15,461 nucleotides of DNA from Deltaproteobacteria bacterium (lineage in GTDB: Bacteria; Desulfobacterota; Syntrophia; Syntrophales; UBA2210): contig DSBH01000072.1 in the NCBI GenBank assembly GCA_011056825.1, forward strand, positions 1 to 15,461. The letters run 5' to 3'. The notes beneath the pieces are model-generated. The model was not told the origin of the DNA. It did not search any database and was given only the letters and a program-made list of their open reading frames with translations. This document shows positions 1-6,551 of this stretch, in pieces (position 1 is the first letter of the stretch; each line of letters opens with the position of its first letter). Both the position numbers and the translations under genes were made by a program.

Positions 1-59
1 CCCCCTATACTCCGCCGCGAACGGGAGGGAAAAATGTTGAAAAGGCGGGGCGTTGCAAC

Positions 60-974
60 GTGAGACATGTCGAAGCGGGACAAGTGACCGGGGGCGTCTG
101 GTACCTGGGGCGGGAGGAATCCGGCATTTATCTGCTCGAAGGGCTGTCGTCGTCCATGATCGTCAGCGGCGGTATGAGCTGGATCATCGAAGACGTGCTT
201 GAACAGATGGATCGATTCGGCATCGACGAGAGCAGGATCGACAAGTTACTGATCCTTCATTCACATTTCGACCACGTCGGCCTGGTGCCTTTTTTCGCGC
301 GTCGTATACCGGGCCTGACGGTGTACGCGTCGGCTCCGGCCTGGAAGGTGCTGGGCAACCCGAAAGCCATAGAAACCATCAACAAGTTTAACCGGATCAC
401 GGCGGAGCAACACGGCCGCGTGGACGTTCTGGACGCACGCGATCTCGACTGGCGGGATGATGTAAGCGGGGTTGTCGCAGCTGAAGGGGACCGTATCGAC
501 TGCGGTGGTCTCGACGTCGAAATAATCGAGATTCCGGGGCATTCCTCATGTTCAATCGCCGCGTACGCGCCGGCCGTCAGGGCGCTTTTCCCCTCCGACG
601 GAGGCGGCATTCCGTTCAGGGACGTCATTATACCTTCCGGTAATTCGAATTACACCAGGTTCCAGCAGAGCCTGGAAAAAATGCGACCGTTGCCCGTCGA
701 TTTTTTCTGTGCAGATCACGGTGGATTTGTGACGGGCGACGAGGCCCGCTGTTTCATCGAGGACGCCATCGAAGCCGCGCGAGAGTTTCGAGTCCTCATG
801 GAACGGGTGTACAGGCGCACCGGATCGGTGGATGCGACGGTAAAACGTCTCGTTTCCCTCGCTCTCGCCGCACGGCCCGATTACTTCCTGCCCGCCGAAA
901 TTATGGAGAGCGTTTACACGCAGATGGTCCGGCACGTGGCATCGGCGGCGACAGGGAACAACGAACAAAACTAA
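60..974 (+). CDS. Metallo-beta-lactamase-fold hydrolase
   Basis: 304-residue MBL-fold protein, probably a di-metal (Zn or Fe) hydrolase acting in the cytoplasm; no signal peptide is visible. The HxHxDH metal motif reads HSHFDH at residues 67-72. The later ligands fit H161 (in IPGHSS), D180 (FPSDGG) and H220 (ADHGG). This is the glyoxalase-II/beta-lactamase ligand order, but nothing in the sequence fixes the substrate, and there is no flavodoxin or rubredoxin domain. The chosen start is GTG at 60, with AGGCGGGG 9 bases upstream. The frame stays open to the left window edge, so a longer N-terminus cannot be excluded. The C-terminal third is helical and charged. It ends 25 bases before the helicase GTG on the same strand, so the two could be co-transcribed. 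Family assignment is secure; function is not. Confidence 0.88.
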   Translation: MRHVEAGQVTGGVWYLGREESGIYLLEGLSSSMIVSGGMSWIIEDVLEQMDRFGIDESRIDKLLILHSHFDHVGLVPFFARRIPGLTVYASAPAWKVLGNPKAIETINKFNRITAEQHGRVDVLDARDLDWRDDVSGVVAAEGDRIDCGGLDVEIIEIPGHSSCSIAAYAPAVRALFPSDGGGIPFRDVIIPSGNSNYTRFQQSLEKMRPLPVDFFCADHGGFVTGDEARCFIEDAIEAAREFRVLMERVYRRTGSVDATVKRLVSLALAARPDYFLPAEIMESVYTQMVRHVASAATGNNEQN

Positions 975-999
975 TGTGAGGAGAGTGTATAAATAAACC

Positions 1000-2580
1000 G
1001 TGAAATTTTCCGAATTCAATATTCATGAAAACATTCTGAAAGGCATCGAGGACGCCGGTTTTACCGACTGCACGAAAGTCCAGGAAATGACCCTGACGGA
1101 AACACTCGGCGGGCGCGATGTGGCTGTTCAGTCGCAAACGGGGACGGGGAAAACGGCCGCCTTTTTAATAACAATATTTCAGCTTTTCTTCGAGGAATGG
1201 ACGCCGTTCAGAAAAAAAGCGCTGATCGTCGTTCCCACCCGCGAACTGGCCGTCCAGATCGAAAAGGAAGCGCGCCTGCTCGGATCACACCTGGACATTG
1301 CCATGGGAAGCATCTACGGTGGTGTCGGGTACGCCGAACAGGAGGCGCTCCTGGAAAAAGACGCCGACATTATTATCGGAACACCCGGCAGGCTTCTTGA
1401 TTTCAGCCAGTCGGGAAAGTTAAAACTCAAGGATCGGGGTTTCCTGATCATTGACGAGGCGGACCGGCTGTTCGACATGGGCTTTCTGCCCGACCTGCGG
1501 CGGATGTTCCGAAAAATGCCCCCGCCGGACCGCAGGATGACCATGCTCTTCAGTGCCACGCTCGACGCCGCGGCCCGTGAACTTGCCTGGGAGCATATGA
1601 ACGACCCGGTGGAGATCCAGGCGACACCGGACCGGATGCTGGTGGAAGACGTGACGCAGGAACTCTACCACGTGGGTATAACTGAGAAGATGGAACTGCT
1701 TTTGGGAATCCTGAAGAAGGAAGATCCCCGGAACGTGCTTATTTTTACCAACACGAAGCACGACGCCTACGAGGTTTCGAAGCGGCTCGAATACAACGAA
1801 TACCGCAGTACCTACATGATCGGCGATCTGCCCCAGAGCAAACGTCTCAAGATAATCGGCAATCTCAAGTCGGGGAAAGTCCGCTACCTGGTTGCCACGG
1901 ACGTCGCCGCCCGGGGGCTTCACGTGGACGACCTAGAGATGGTCGTCAATTACGATATTCCACAGGATTTCGAAAATTACGTGCATCGGATCGGGCGGAC
2001 GGCGCGGGCCGGAAGGTCGGGTAAAGCGGTGTCGCTGGCCTGCGAAAAGTATGTATACGGCCTGGAAGCTATAGAAAAATATATCGGTATGAGCATTCCC
2101 GTGATCTGGCCGGAAGAGGAGCTCTTCGTTCCCGATGCCAGTGCGGGCAAAAGGTTCAGAATGACTGACAGGGAACGCGAGCCGAAACTGAAAGCCCGTG
2201 GCGATGAACGGGAAAAACCGTTGAGGCGCAGAAAGAAACAGGTGAAAGGTGACCAGGAACGGACGGAGGGAGAGAAGAAGCGCCGTCGAGAAACCCCCGT
2301 ACCGTCCGAGTCGAAAAAGCCGCCGCGTGAGCGAACCAGGAAACCGCCGACCCGAATGAAAACCAGGGAAGAGCGGATTGCTTATTATCGTGAAAAATAC
2401 GGAGAAGATTTCACCGTTCCCGCCGAAACGGTAAAAACAGGTCCCGCGGCGGCGGAACATGCGGTCGGGCATCACAAGCTCGAGGAAAAGCGTAAAAAAA
2501 GCGAAGAACCTTCCTTCCTTTCGAAAGTCAGGCGTTTTTTCGGAACGGAATCCGGAGGAAAGCGAACGAAAAAGAAATAA
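1000..2580 (+). CDS. DEAD-box ATP-dependent RNA helicase (RhlB/RhlE-like)
   Basis: 526-residue RNA helicase that unwinds RNA duplexes with ATP, likely in RNA decay, ribosome assembly or cold response. All core motifs are visible: F-x5-Q motif near 21-28, Walker A SQTGTGKT 45-52, PTREL 79-83, TPGR 128-131, DEAD 152-155, SAT 185-187, ATDVAARG 299-306 and HRIGRTARAG 329-338. Residues from about 384 to 526 form a Lys/Arg-rich low-complexity tail, expected to bind RNA. It contains a REKYGEDF segment near 397-2410 of the DNA frame (bases about 2391-2414) and a basic C-terminus. The start is GTG at 1000: the residues after it match the usual family N-terminus, and an in-frame TAA at 994 rules out anything earlier. 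The only good Shine-Dalgarno (GAGGAG, 978-983) lies an unusual 16 bases upstream. A hairpin terminator follows. Confidence 0.95.
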   Translation: MKFSEFNIHENILKGIEDAGFTDCTKVQEMTLTETLGGRDVAVQSQTGTGKTAAFLITIFQLFFEEWTPFRKKALIVVPTRELAVQIEKEARLLGSHLDIAMGSIYGGVGYAEQEALLEKDADIIIGTPGRLLDFSQSGKLKLKDRGFLIIDEADRLFDMGFLPDLRRMFRKMPPPDRRMTMLFSATLDAAARELAWEHMNDPVEIQATPDRMLVEDVTQELYHVGITEKMELLLGILKKEDPRNVLIFTNTKHDAYEVSKRLEYNEYRSTYMIGDLPQSKRLKIIGNLKSGKVRYLVATDVAARGLHVDDLEMVVNYDIPQDFENYVHRIGRTARAGRSGKAVSLACEKYVYGLEAIEKYIGMSIPVIWPEEELFVPDASAGKRFRMTDREREPKLKARGDEREKPLRRRKKQVKGDQERTEGEKKRRRETPVPSESKKPPRERTRKPPTRMKTREERIAYYREKYGEDFTVPAETVKTGPAAAEHAVGHHKLEEKRKKSEEPSFLSKVRRFFGTESGGKRTKKK

Positions 2581-2607
2581 ATCCCGAAGGTATCGAGTAC
2601 AGAAAAA

Positions 2608-2647
2608 GACCCGCGAACAGCCGGTGCGATCCGGTTCTCCGCGGGTC
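2608..2647. terminator. Bidirectional rho-independent terminator between convergent genes
   Basis: An inverted repeat with outer arms GACCCGCG / CGCGGGTC is extended inward by a further mostly paired segment ending in CCGG / CCGG around a TGCGAT loop. The whole stem is about 17 positions with two mismatches and one G-T. On the minus strand it is followed directly by TTTTT (from the A-run 2603-2607), a good terminator for the prolyl isomerase gene. On the plus strand the trailing sequence is only moderately T-rich, so it is a weaker stop for the helicase. It sits between the two stop codons. Confidence 0.8.
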
Positions 2648-2676
2648 CTGTTGCTTCTGCTTCCGTCGGCCGGTTT

Positions 2677-3663
2677 CTACAGAAAACGATCGATCTTGGC
2701 CGATTTTTTGAGGCCGTTCACGTATTCTTCGACGCCTTTGTTGTTTTTCTGGTTCTTCAAGTGTTTATCGATGGTATCTTTCGCCTCGTCGAACGGCACC
2801 ACCCGTTCATCTTTCCTGTCAGTCACCCGTATGATGTGATAACCGAACGAGGTTTCGATCACCGGGCTTGTTTCGTCCGGCTTCATCGAAAAGGCGGTAT
2901 CCTCAAAAGTTTTGTCCATGCTGCCCCTGGCGAAAAATCCCAGGTCGCCGCCCTGTTCGCTGCTGGGACACTGGGAGACCTCGCGGGCCACTGTCTCAAA
3001 GTCATCGCCGTCTTTCAGACGTTTCCCGGCGGCGTCGATTTTCGCCCGCGTCTCTTTCTTGTCGGCCTTGGAAGCGTCTTCCGGGACGGCGACAAAAATG
3101 TGGCTCGCCTTCACCTGTTCGGGTTCCTCGAAATAACCGGGGTTTTCCTCGTAGAAGGTTTCACTTTCCTCGTCGGACACGGAAATATTACTGAGCACCT
3201 CCTGCTCAAGGAGGTTTTTCACGGCCAGACTTCTCTTGATCTGCGATTTCAGTTCCGCCTGCGTGACGCCCATCTTTGCCATCGTATCCCGGTAGGTGTC
3301 TTCATCGGGGAACCGTTCCTTCAGCCCCTGCAGTTCCTGGTCTATCGCCTCGGAGGAAACGGGAATATTCCTCTTGACGCTTTCCTGGCAGAGCAACTCG
3401 AAGTTAATGAGTCGTTCCAGTACCTCATGTTTCAGGCCTTCCATCTGGGGCTCGGCCACCTGTTCTCCCCTCATGGCCGAAAGTTCTTTGATCTTGCGGA
3501 CTTCTTTCTCGAGCGTGTCCAGTGGAATCATTGTACCGTTTACAAGGGCAGCCGGTTTGTCGGCCATTTTTTTCTGTGAAGCTTCCTGAGCGGTAGCAGC
3601 GTGCGGCAGGAGCCACAACATCAGGAAAACCGATACCCACAGGATTTTCATGTTAACGCGCAT
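2677..3663 (-). CDS. Exported parvulin-type peptidyl-prolyl isomerase (SurA/PrsA-like)
   Basis: 328-residue periplasmic foldase. Residues 1-25 form a signal peptide: basic start, hydrophobic stretch about 7-20, likely cleavage after HAATA. There is no lipobox cysteine, so a soluble or loosely held protein is expected. Residues about 38-165 resemble the helical SurA N-terminal chaperone region (ALVNGTMIPLDTLEKEV opening). Residues about 183-282 are a PpiC/rotamase domain with ASHIFV at 186-191, GGDLGFFARGSM at 238-249 and FGYHIIRV at 273-280. A short helical C-terminus follows. It should help fold outer-membrane or periplasmic proteins. ATG at 3663 is preferred over the Met at residue 5 because CGGAG lies 7 bases upstream. 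It is a single gene, ending in TAG before a strong terminator. SurA proper usually has two rotamase domains; this has one, so it is closer to the single-domain PpiC/PrsA group. Confidence 0.93.
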   Translation of the reverse strand: MRVNMKILWVSVFLMLWLLPHAATAQEASQKKMADKPAALVNGTMIPLDTLEKEVRKIKELSAMRGEQVAEPQMEGLKHEVLERLINFELLCQESVKRNIPVSSEAIDQELQGLKERFPDEDTYRDTMAKMGVTQAELKSQIKRSLAVKNLLEQEVLSNISVSDEESETFYEENPGYFEEPEQVKASHIFVAVPEDASKADKKETRAKIDAAGKRLKDGDDFETVAREVSQCPSSEQGGDLGFFARGSMDKTFEDTAFSMKPDETSPVIETSFGYHIIRVTDRKDERVVPFDEAKDTIDKHLKNQKNNKGVEEYVNGLKKSAKIDRFL

Positions 3664-3821
3664 ACTTTCACTCCGTTTTTATGGATTTGAAAAAGAGTTC
3701 CTGAAACAGTCCGTGTCGGAAACGATGCGCTGACCGTCGGTGGCGACGCGCAGATGATAGGCAACCCTTAATCAGTTATCGTACCGTCCATATCACAAAT
3801 AAATGAAATTAAAAATATTTT

Positions 3822-3850
3822 TTAAAAACCGCCGGGTGATGCGGTATAGT
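3822..3850 (+). promoter_or_regulatory. Candidate sigma-70 promoter for the PPC/DUF296 gene
   Basis: A -35-like TTAAAA (3822-3827) and a -10-like TATAGT (3845-3850) are separated by 17 bases. Directly upstream is a very AT-rich tract with a 12-bp palindrome, AAAAATATTTTT (3811-3822), which could act as an UP element. The predicted leader to the ATG at 3950 is about 93 bases. The rest of the divergent spacer 3664-3821 shows no convincing promoter for the minus-strand isomerase gene, although one must lie there. Confidence 0.45.
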
Positions 3851-3915
3851 TCCGTTAAGTATGATGCCGGCGGTGGAATCGGCAATGCTGTGCCGGAATA
3901 ACATGGAGATACGAA

Positions 3916-3954
3916 ATTCACGAAGGTACATTCACGAAAGGGGTAGTTCATGAA
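3916..3954 (+). repeat. Three TTCAYGAA direct repeats at the PPC gene start
   Basis: TTCACGAA occurs at 3917-3924 and 3931-3938, and TTCATGAA at 3947-3954, where it covers the ATG start codon. The first two lie in a 14-base near-tandem duplication, ATTCACGAAGG and ATTCACGAAAGG, and both copies end in a Shine-Dalgarno-like purine run. The motif is close to its own reverse complement. It may be an operator or simply a small duplication of the ribosome-binding region; only the repetition is certain. Confidence 0.4.
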
Positions 3955-4396
3955 ATATTCGACGGCGCGACAGGGAAGGATATTTGTTATCAGGCTCGAA
4001 GACGGCGACATTGTTCATGAAGAGATCGAGAAACTCGCGCGGTCCGAGGGGATCAGTGCGGGAGCCCTGATCATTCTCGGCGGCGCCGACGAGGGGAGCA
4101 GACTTGTCTCCGGGCCCCGGGAAAGCCGGTCAAAACCCGTCGTTCCCCTGGAAGCGGTTCTCGACAATGTCCACGAAGTGGCGGGTACGGGGACTCTTTT
4201 CCCTGACGAGGACGGGAATCCCGCTCTTCACATGCACATGGCTTTCGGCAGGCTTGGTGAGCCGAATCGAACCGGCTGTATCAGGACGGGCGTCCGCGTG
4301 TGGCATGTCATGGAAGCTGTTCTCGTGGAATTGCTCGACTCGACGGCGGTCCGTCGGCTGGACGACGCGACGGGGTTTGCGCTTCTTGATCCCTGA
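3950..4396 (+). CDS. PPC/DUF296 domain protein
   Basis: 148-residue single-domain protein of the PPC (plants-and-prokaryotes-conserved, DUF296) family. Supporting features are the opening GRIFVIRLEDGDIV with the conserved GR at 9-10, the ILGGADE stretch at 42-48, H75 in NVHEVAGTG, the paired H94 and H96 in LHMHMAFGR, and the C-terminal hydrophobic VWHVMEAVLVELL segment. In plants this domain is attached to AT-hooks. This bacterial protein has no AT-hook and no DNA-binding extension. Known structures of the fold are trimeric, and the His residues may bind a metal; that is family knowledge, not shown here. The start is ATG with AAGGGG about 8 bases upstream. It is monocistronic: convergent with nifS, with only 18 bases between the stop codons. 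Physiological role unknown. Confidence 0.88.
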   Translation: MKYSTARQGRIFVIRLEDGDIVHEEIEKLARSEGISAGALIILGGADEGSRLVSGPRESRSKPVVPLEAVLDNVHEVAGTGTLFPDEDGNPALHMHMAFGRLGEPNRTGCIRTGVRVWHVMEAVLVELLDSTAVRRLDDATGFALLDP

Positions 4397-4414
4397 GCGG
4401 GGGATTGACGGAGG

Positions 4415-5596
4415 TTACCGGCCGGCTGCCGGCCTGGAATCATTGTTCCAGAAGGGCGACATGGCTCGCAGCGTCGTTATGATGTCCACAAGTTTGTCCA
4501 CGACGAAGTCGATTTCTGCTTCCTCACTGTATATGCTGAGGCTGAATCGTATCGAACCATGGGCCATGGTGAAAGGAACCCCCATGGCAAGCATGACGTG
4601 CGACGGCTGCAGAGAACCCGAGGTGCAGGCGGAACCGGACGACGCGCAGATACCGTATTCGTTCATCATGAGGAGAATACTTTCCCCCTCGACATATTCA
4701 AAGCTGATGTTCGCCGTGTTGGGCAGGCGGTTTTCGGTGTCGCCATTGATCTTCACATGCGGAATACGCGCCGTGATTTCCTGTTCCAGCTTGTCGCGCA
4801 GTCTCCGGACGCGGCCGTTCATGTCGGGCAAATGCTCCAGGGCAAGTTCGCAGGCCTTTCCCAGTCCGGCTATGTAGGGAACATTTTCCGTGCCGGCGCG
4901 GCGTTCCGACTCCTGGTGTCCTCCGATGAGAAAGGGGGCGAACCTGGTTCCTTTTCGCACGTAGAGAACGCCGATACCCTTGGGGGCGTGCAGCTTGTGT
5001 CCCGAAAGGGACAACATGTCAACACCAGATGAGTCCGCGTCCATGGGGACTTTGCCCACTGCCTGGACGGCGTCGGTATGAACGGGAATTCCCCGCTCGC
5101 GGGCGATGCCGGCTGCTTCCTCTACTGGGAAGATAACGCCCGTTTCATTATTAGCCCACATGAGCGTTACCAGTGCCGTATCATCGGTGAGGCTTTCCCG
5201 GTAGGCGTCCATGTCGAGACGGCCTTTTGAATCGACGGGCACTTCCGTGACGCGATAGTCGTTCCGCGCGAGGAACAGGCAGAGTTCCCGCACGGCGGGG
5301 TGTTCTACCCGGCTCGTGACAATATGCCGTTTGTCGGGATTGACCGCCAGGGCCGACCGGATCGCCGTATTATCGCTTTCGGTGCCGCAACTGGTGAAAA
5401 TAATTTCATCGGGCGACGCGCCGATGAGCCGGGCCGCGTGCCCGCGGGCCTCCTCGACGACGGGAGCGACCCGTCCGCCGAAGGAATGCATGCTTGAAGG
5501 GTTACCGTAATCCCCGGTGAGGTACGGCATCATGGCGTCGAGAACTTCCGGCGCGATCCGGGTGGTGGCGTTGTTGTCCAAATACACGACATTCAT
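4415..5596 (-). CDS. nifS: Cysteine desulfurase NifS
   Basis: 393-residue PLP-dependent class V aminotransferase-fold enzyme that takes sulfur from cysteine, leaving alanine, and passes it as a persulfide to the NifU scaffold. Visible features are the N-terminal VYLDNNATT (residues 4-12), VEHPA with H99, WANNETG with N150/E151, HTDAVQ with D175, the PLP lysine K201 in SGHKLHAPKG, and the catalytic Cys C324 in SSGSACTSGS. Length and spacing match the NifS/IscS group I enzymes. The start ATG overlaps the nifU stop (ATGA, 5593-5596), with GAGGTG 5 bases upstream inside nifU, so translational coupling is likely. No nitrogenase gene is in the window, so a general Fe-S role, as in other anaerobes, is more likely than a nitrogenase-specific one. 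Confidence 0.96.
   Translation of the reverse strand: MNVVYLDNNATTRIAPEVLDAMMPYLTGDYGNPSSMHSFGGRVAPVVEEARGHAARLIGASPDEIIFTSCGTESDNTAIRSALAVNPDKRHIVTSRVEHPAVRELCLFLARNDYRVTEVPVDSKGRLDMDAYRESLTDDTALVTLMWANNETGVIFPVEEAAGIARERGIPVHTDAVQAVGKVPMDADSSGVDMLSLSGHKLHAPKGIGVLYVRKGTRFAPFLIGGHQESERRAGTENVPYIAGLGKACELALEHLPDMNGRVRRLRDKLEQEITARIPHVKINGDTENRLPNTANISFEYVEGESILLMMNEYGICASSGSACTSGSLQPSHVMLAMGVPFTMAHGSIRFSLSIYSEEAEIDFVVDKLVDIITTLRAMSPFWNNDSRPAAGR
4420..4434. other. GC-only hairpin at the convergent PPC/nifS 3' ends
   Basis: GGCCGG-CTG-CCGGCC forms a perfect 6-bp stem inside the last codons of nifS, 23 bases past the stop of the PPC gene. No T-run follows on either strand, so it is not a standard intrinsic terminator. 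It could slow polymerase or protect 3' ends of the convergent transcripts. Confidence 0.3.
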
Positions 5597-6162
5597 TCCG
5601 TCACCTCGTTTTCGGAACGCACCCGGTCGATGATGCCTCGAATGATTTCATGGCAGGTCCCGCACCCGCCGCCGGCCTTGGTGAAATTGGTGACTTCCTC
5701 CACGGTCGTGAGATTGTTTTCGCTGACCGCCTGTTCAATCTCCCGCCCGGTGACATTGAAACATTCACAGACAAGAGCAGCAGTTTCAGCCGGCGCCCCC
5801 CGGTAGTTGGCGATGGCGGCTTCCAGGGCCTGACGTCCCATGACAGAACAGTGCATCTTGGCGTCGGGCAATCCGCCCAGGTATGCGGCGATATCCCGGT
5901 TCGTAATTTTCTCCGCTTCCTCGACGGTCAATCCCTTCACCATCTCCGTGAGAGCCGACGCGGAAGCAATGGCGCTGGCGCATCCGAATGTCTTGAAACG
6001 CGCGTCCCCGATTCTTCCCGTTTCGTCGAGCTTGAAGGTGAACCTGAGGGCGTCTCCACAAGCCATGGACCCTACCTCCGCCATGCCGTCCGGATTTTCC
6101 AGATCGCCCACGTTACGGGGATGAAGAAAATGATCCCTTACTTTGTCTGTATAGTCCCACAT
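5593..6162 (-). CDS. nifU: Fe-S cluster scaffold NifU (IscU plus [2Fe-2S] domain)
   Basis: 189-residue scaffold on which Fe-S clusters are built with sulfur from NifS. Residues 1 to about 125 are an IscU-type domain with cluster ligands C35 (with D37 nearby), C61 and C105. Residues about 130-178 are a BFD-like [2Fe-2S] domain with C132-x-C134 and C167-x-x-C170. The C-terminal Nfu domain of classical Azotobacter-type NifU (about 300 residues) is absent: the protein ends at VRSENEVTE and overlaps nifS, so this looks like native architecture, not truncation. ATG at 6162 has AAGGAG 8 bases upstream (6171-6176). It is the first gene of a two-gene operon with nifS. Confidence 0.94.
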   Translation of the reverse strand: MWDYTDKVRDHFLHPRNVGDLENPDGMAEVGSMACGDALRFTFKLDETGRIGDARFKTFGCASAIASASALTEMVKGLTVEEAEKITNRDIAAYLGGLPDAKMHCSVMGRQALEAAIANYRGAPAETAALVCECFNVTGREIEQAVSENNLTTVEEVTNFTKAGGGCGTCHEIIRGIIDRVRSENEVTE

Positions 6163-6205
6163 GATTCAATCTCCTTCGGCATCAGCTAGAAAATCGGTCG
6201 CCGAC

Positions 6206-6220
6206 ATTGTGCATGACAAT
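6206..6220 (-). promoter_or_regulatory. Candidate operator in the nifU leader
   Basis: Inverted repeat ATTGT-GCATG-ACAAT lies just downstream of the nifU -10 box, over the first transcribed bases. This is a typical place for a repressor site. The arms are only 5 bp, so chance is a real alternative. It does not obviously match the E. coli IscR consensus. Confidence 0.3.
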
Positions 6221-6229
6221 TTATTTATT

Positions 6230-6258
6230 ATAATAATCCCGGTTTGTTGCCCGGTCAA
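6230..6258 (-). promoter_or_regulatory. nifU: Sigma-70 promoter of nifU-nifS
   Basis: On the minus strand TTGACC (-35, at 6258-6253) and TATTAT (-10, at 6235-6230) are spaced by exactly 17 bases, with 5 of 6 matches in each box. A second TATAAT overlaps the -10 three bases further on. Transcription would start near 6223, giving a leader of about 60 bases that contains the inverted repeat and the Shine-Dalgarno. This is the best promoter in the window. Confidence 0.75.
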
Positions 6259-6427
6259 CCATGCTTGTCTCTTTCCCGGTACGTTTCGGCGGACAAACAG
6301 GCAAAACTTGTATCGGTACGCGTTGATTGTTGTCAAGGCAAAAGTCGATTCCGGTCGACCGAAAGAGAGGAAACGCGAAGAGAATCCCATGTTTCCCACG
6401 CCGGCCACCTTTAAAAGGAATGCTTTT

Positions 6428-6442
6428 TGCTTTAATAAAGCA
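6428..6442. promoter_or_regulatory. Perfect 15-bp palindrome upstream of the kinase promoter
   Basis: TGCTTTA-A-TAAAGCA is a perfect inverted repeat with 7-bp arms about one central base. It ends 9 bases before the candidate -35 box of the kinase promoter. Size and symmetry suit a dimeric helix-turn-helix regulator site. No T-run follows, so it is not a terminator. The binding protein cannot be named. Confidence 0.45.
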
Positions 6443-6451
6443 GTGCGGCAG

Positions 6452-6480
6452 TTGCTTTCAGTACATGATGCCGTTATAAA
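6452..6480 (+). promoter_or_regulatory. Candidate promoter for the hybrid kinase
   Basis: TTGCTT (6452-6457) and TATAAA (6475-6480) are spaced by 17 bases. The -10 is good (5/6) and the -35 weak (3/6), which would suit an activated promoter with the adjacent palindrome as activator site. The leader to the ATG at 6552 would be about 65 bases. Confidence 0.4.
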
Positions 6481-6551
6481 AAAGTATAGGTGAATCAAGC
6501 CGCCGGAATGGCCGGGCCGGACCGCCGCCTTTCGGGAAGGAGTTGGAAAGA

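Larger units (their letters stand above)
6163..6551. other. Divergent regulatory spacer between nifU and the hybrid kinase
   Basis: 389 bases without a supported gene. It holds a near-consensus promoter for nifU (minus strand), a weaker candidate promoter for the kinase (plus strand), an inverted repeat by each, and a 10-bp palindrome CGGTCGACCG at 6352-6361. Two 110-codon open frames cross it, one on each strand. Both run through the promoters and have no recognisable protein features, so I do not call them genes. Confidence 0.6.

Noticed and set aside
34..63. ATG at 34 as the start of the MBL gene or a short leader peptide
   Set aside because: It is in a different frame and stops after 9 codons at 61-63, overlapping the GTG at 60. 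It could be a leader peptide, but nothing supports that beyond the overlap.
552..1137. Minus-strand frames opposite the MBL and helicase genes
   Set aside because: No motifs, and both opposite plus-strand genes have intact catalytic residues along their length.
4420..4434. Intrinsic terminator for the PPC gene
   Set aside because: The stem is strong but no T-run follows on either strand, so it is kept only as a hairpin.
6161..6498. Two overlapping 110-codon open frames, one on each strand, between nifU and the kinase
   Set aside because: Both cross the nifU promoter and Shine-Dalgarno region, lack good ribosome-binding sites and show no recognisable domain or composition like the neighbouring genes.
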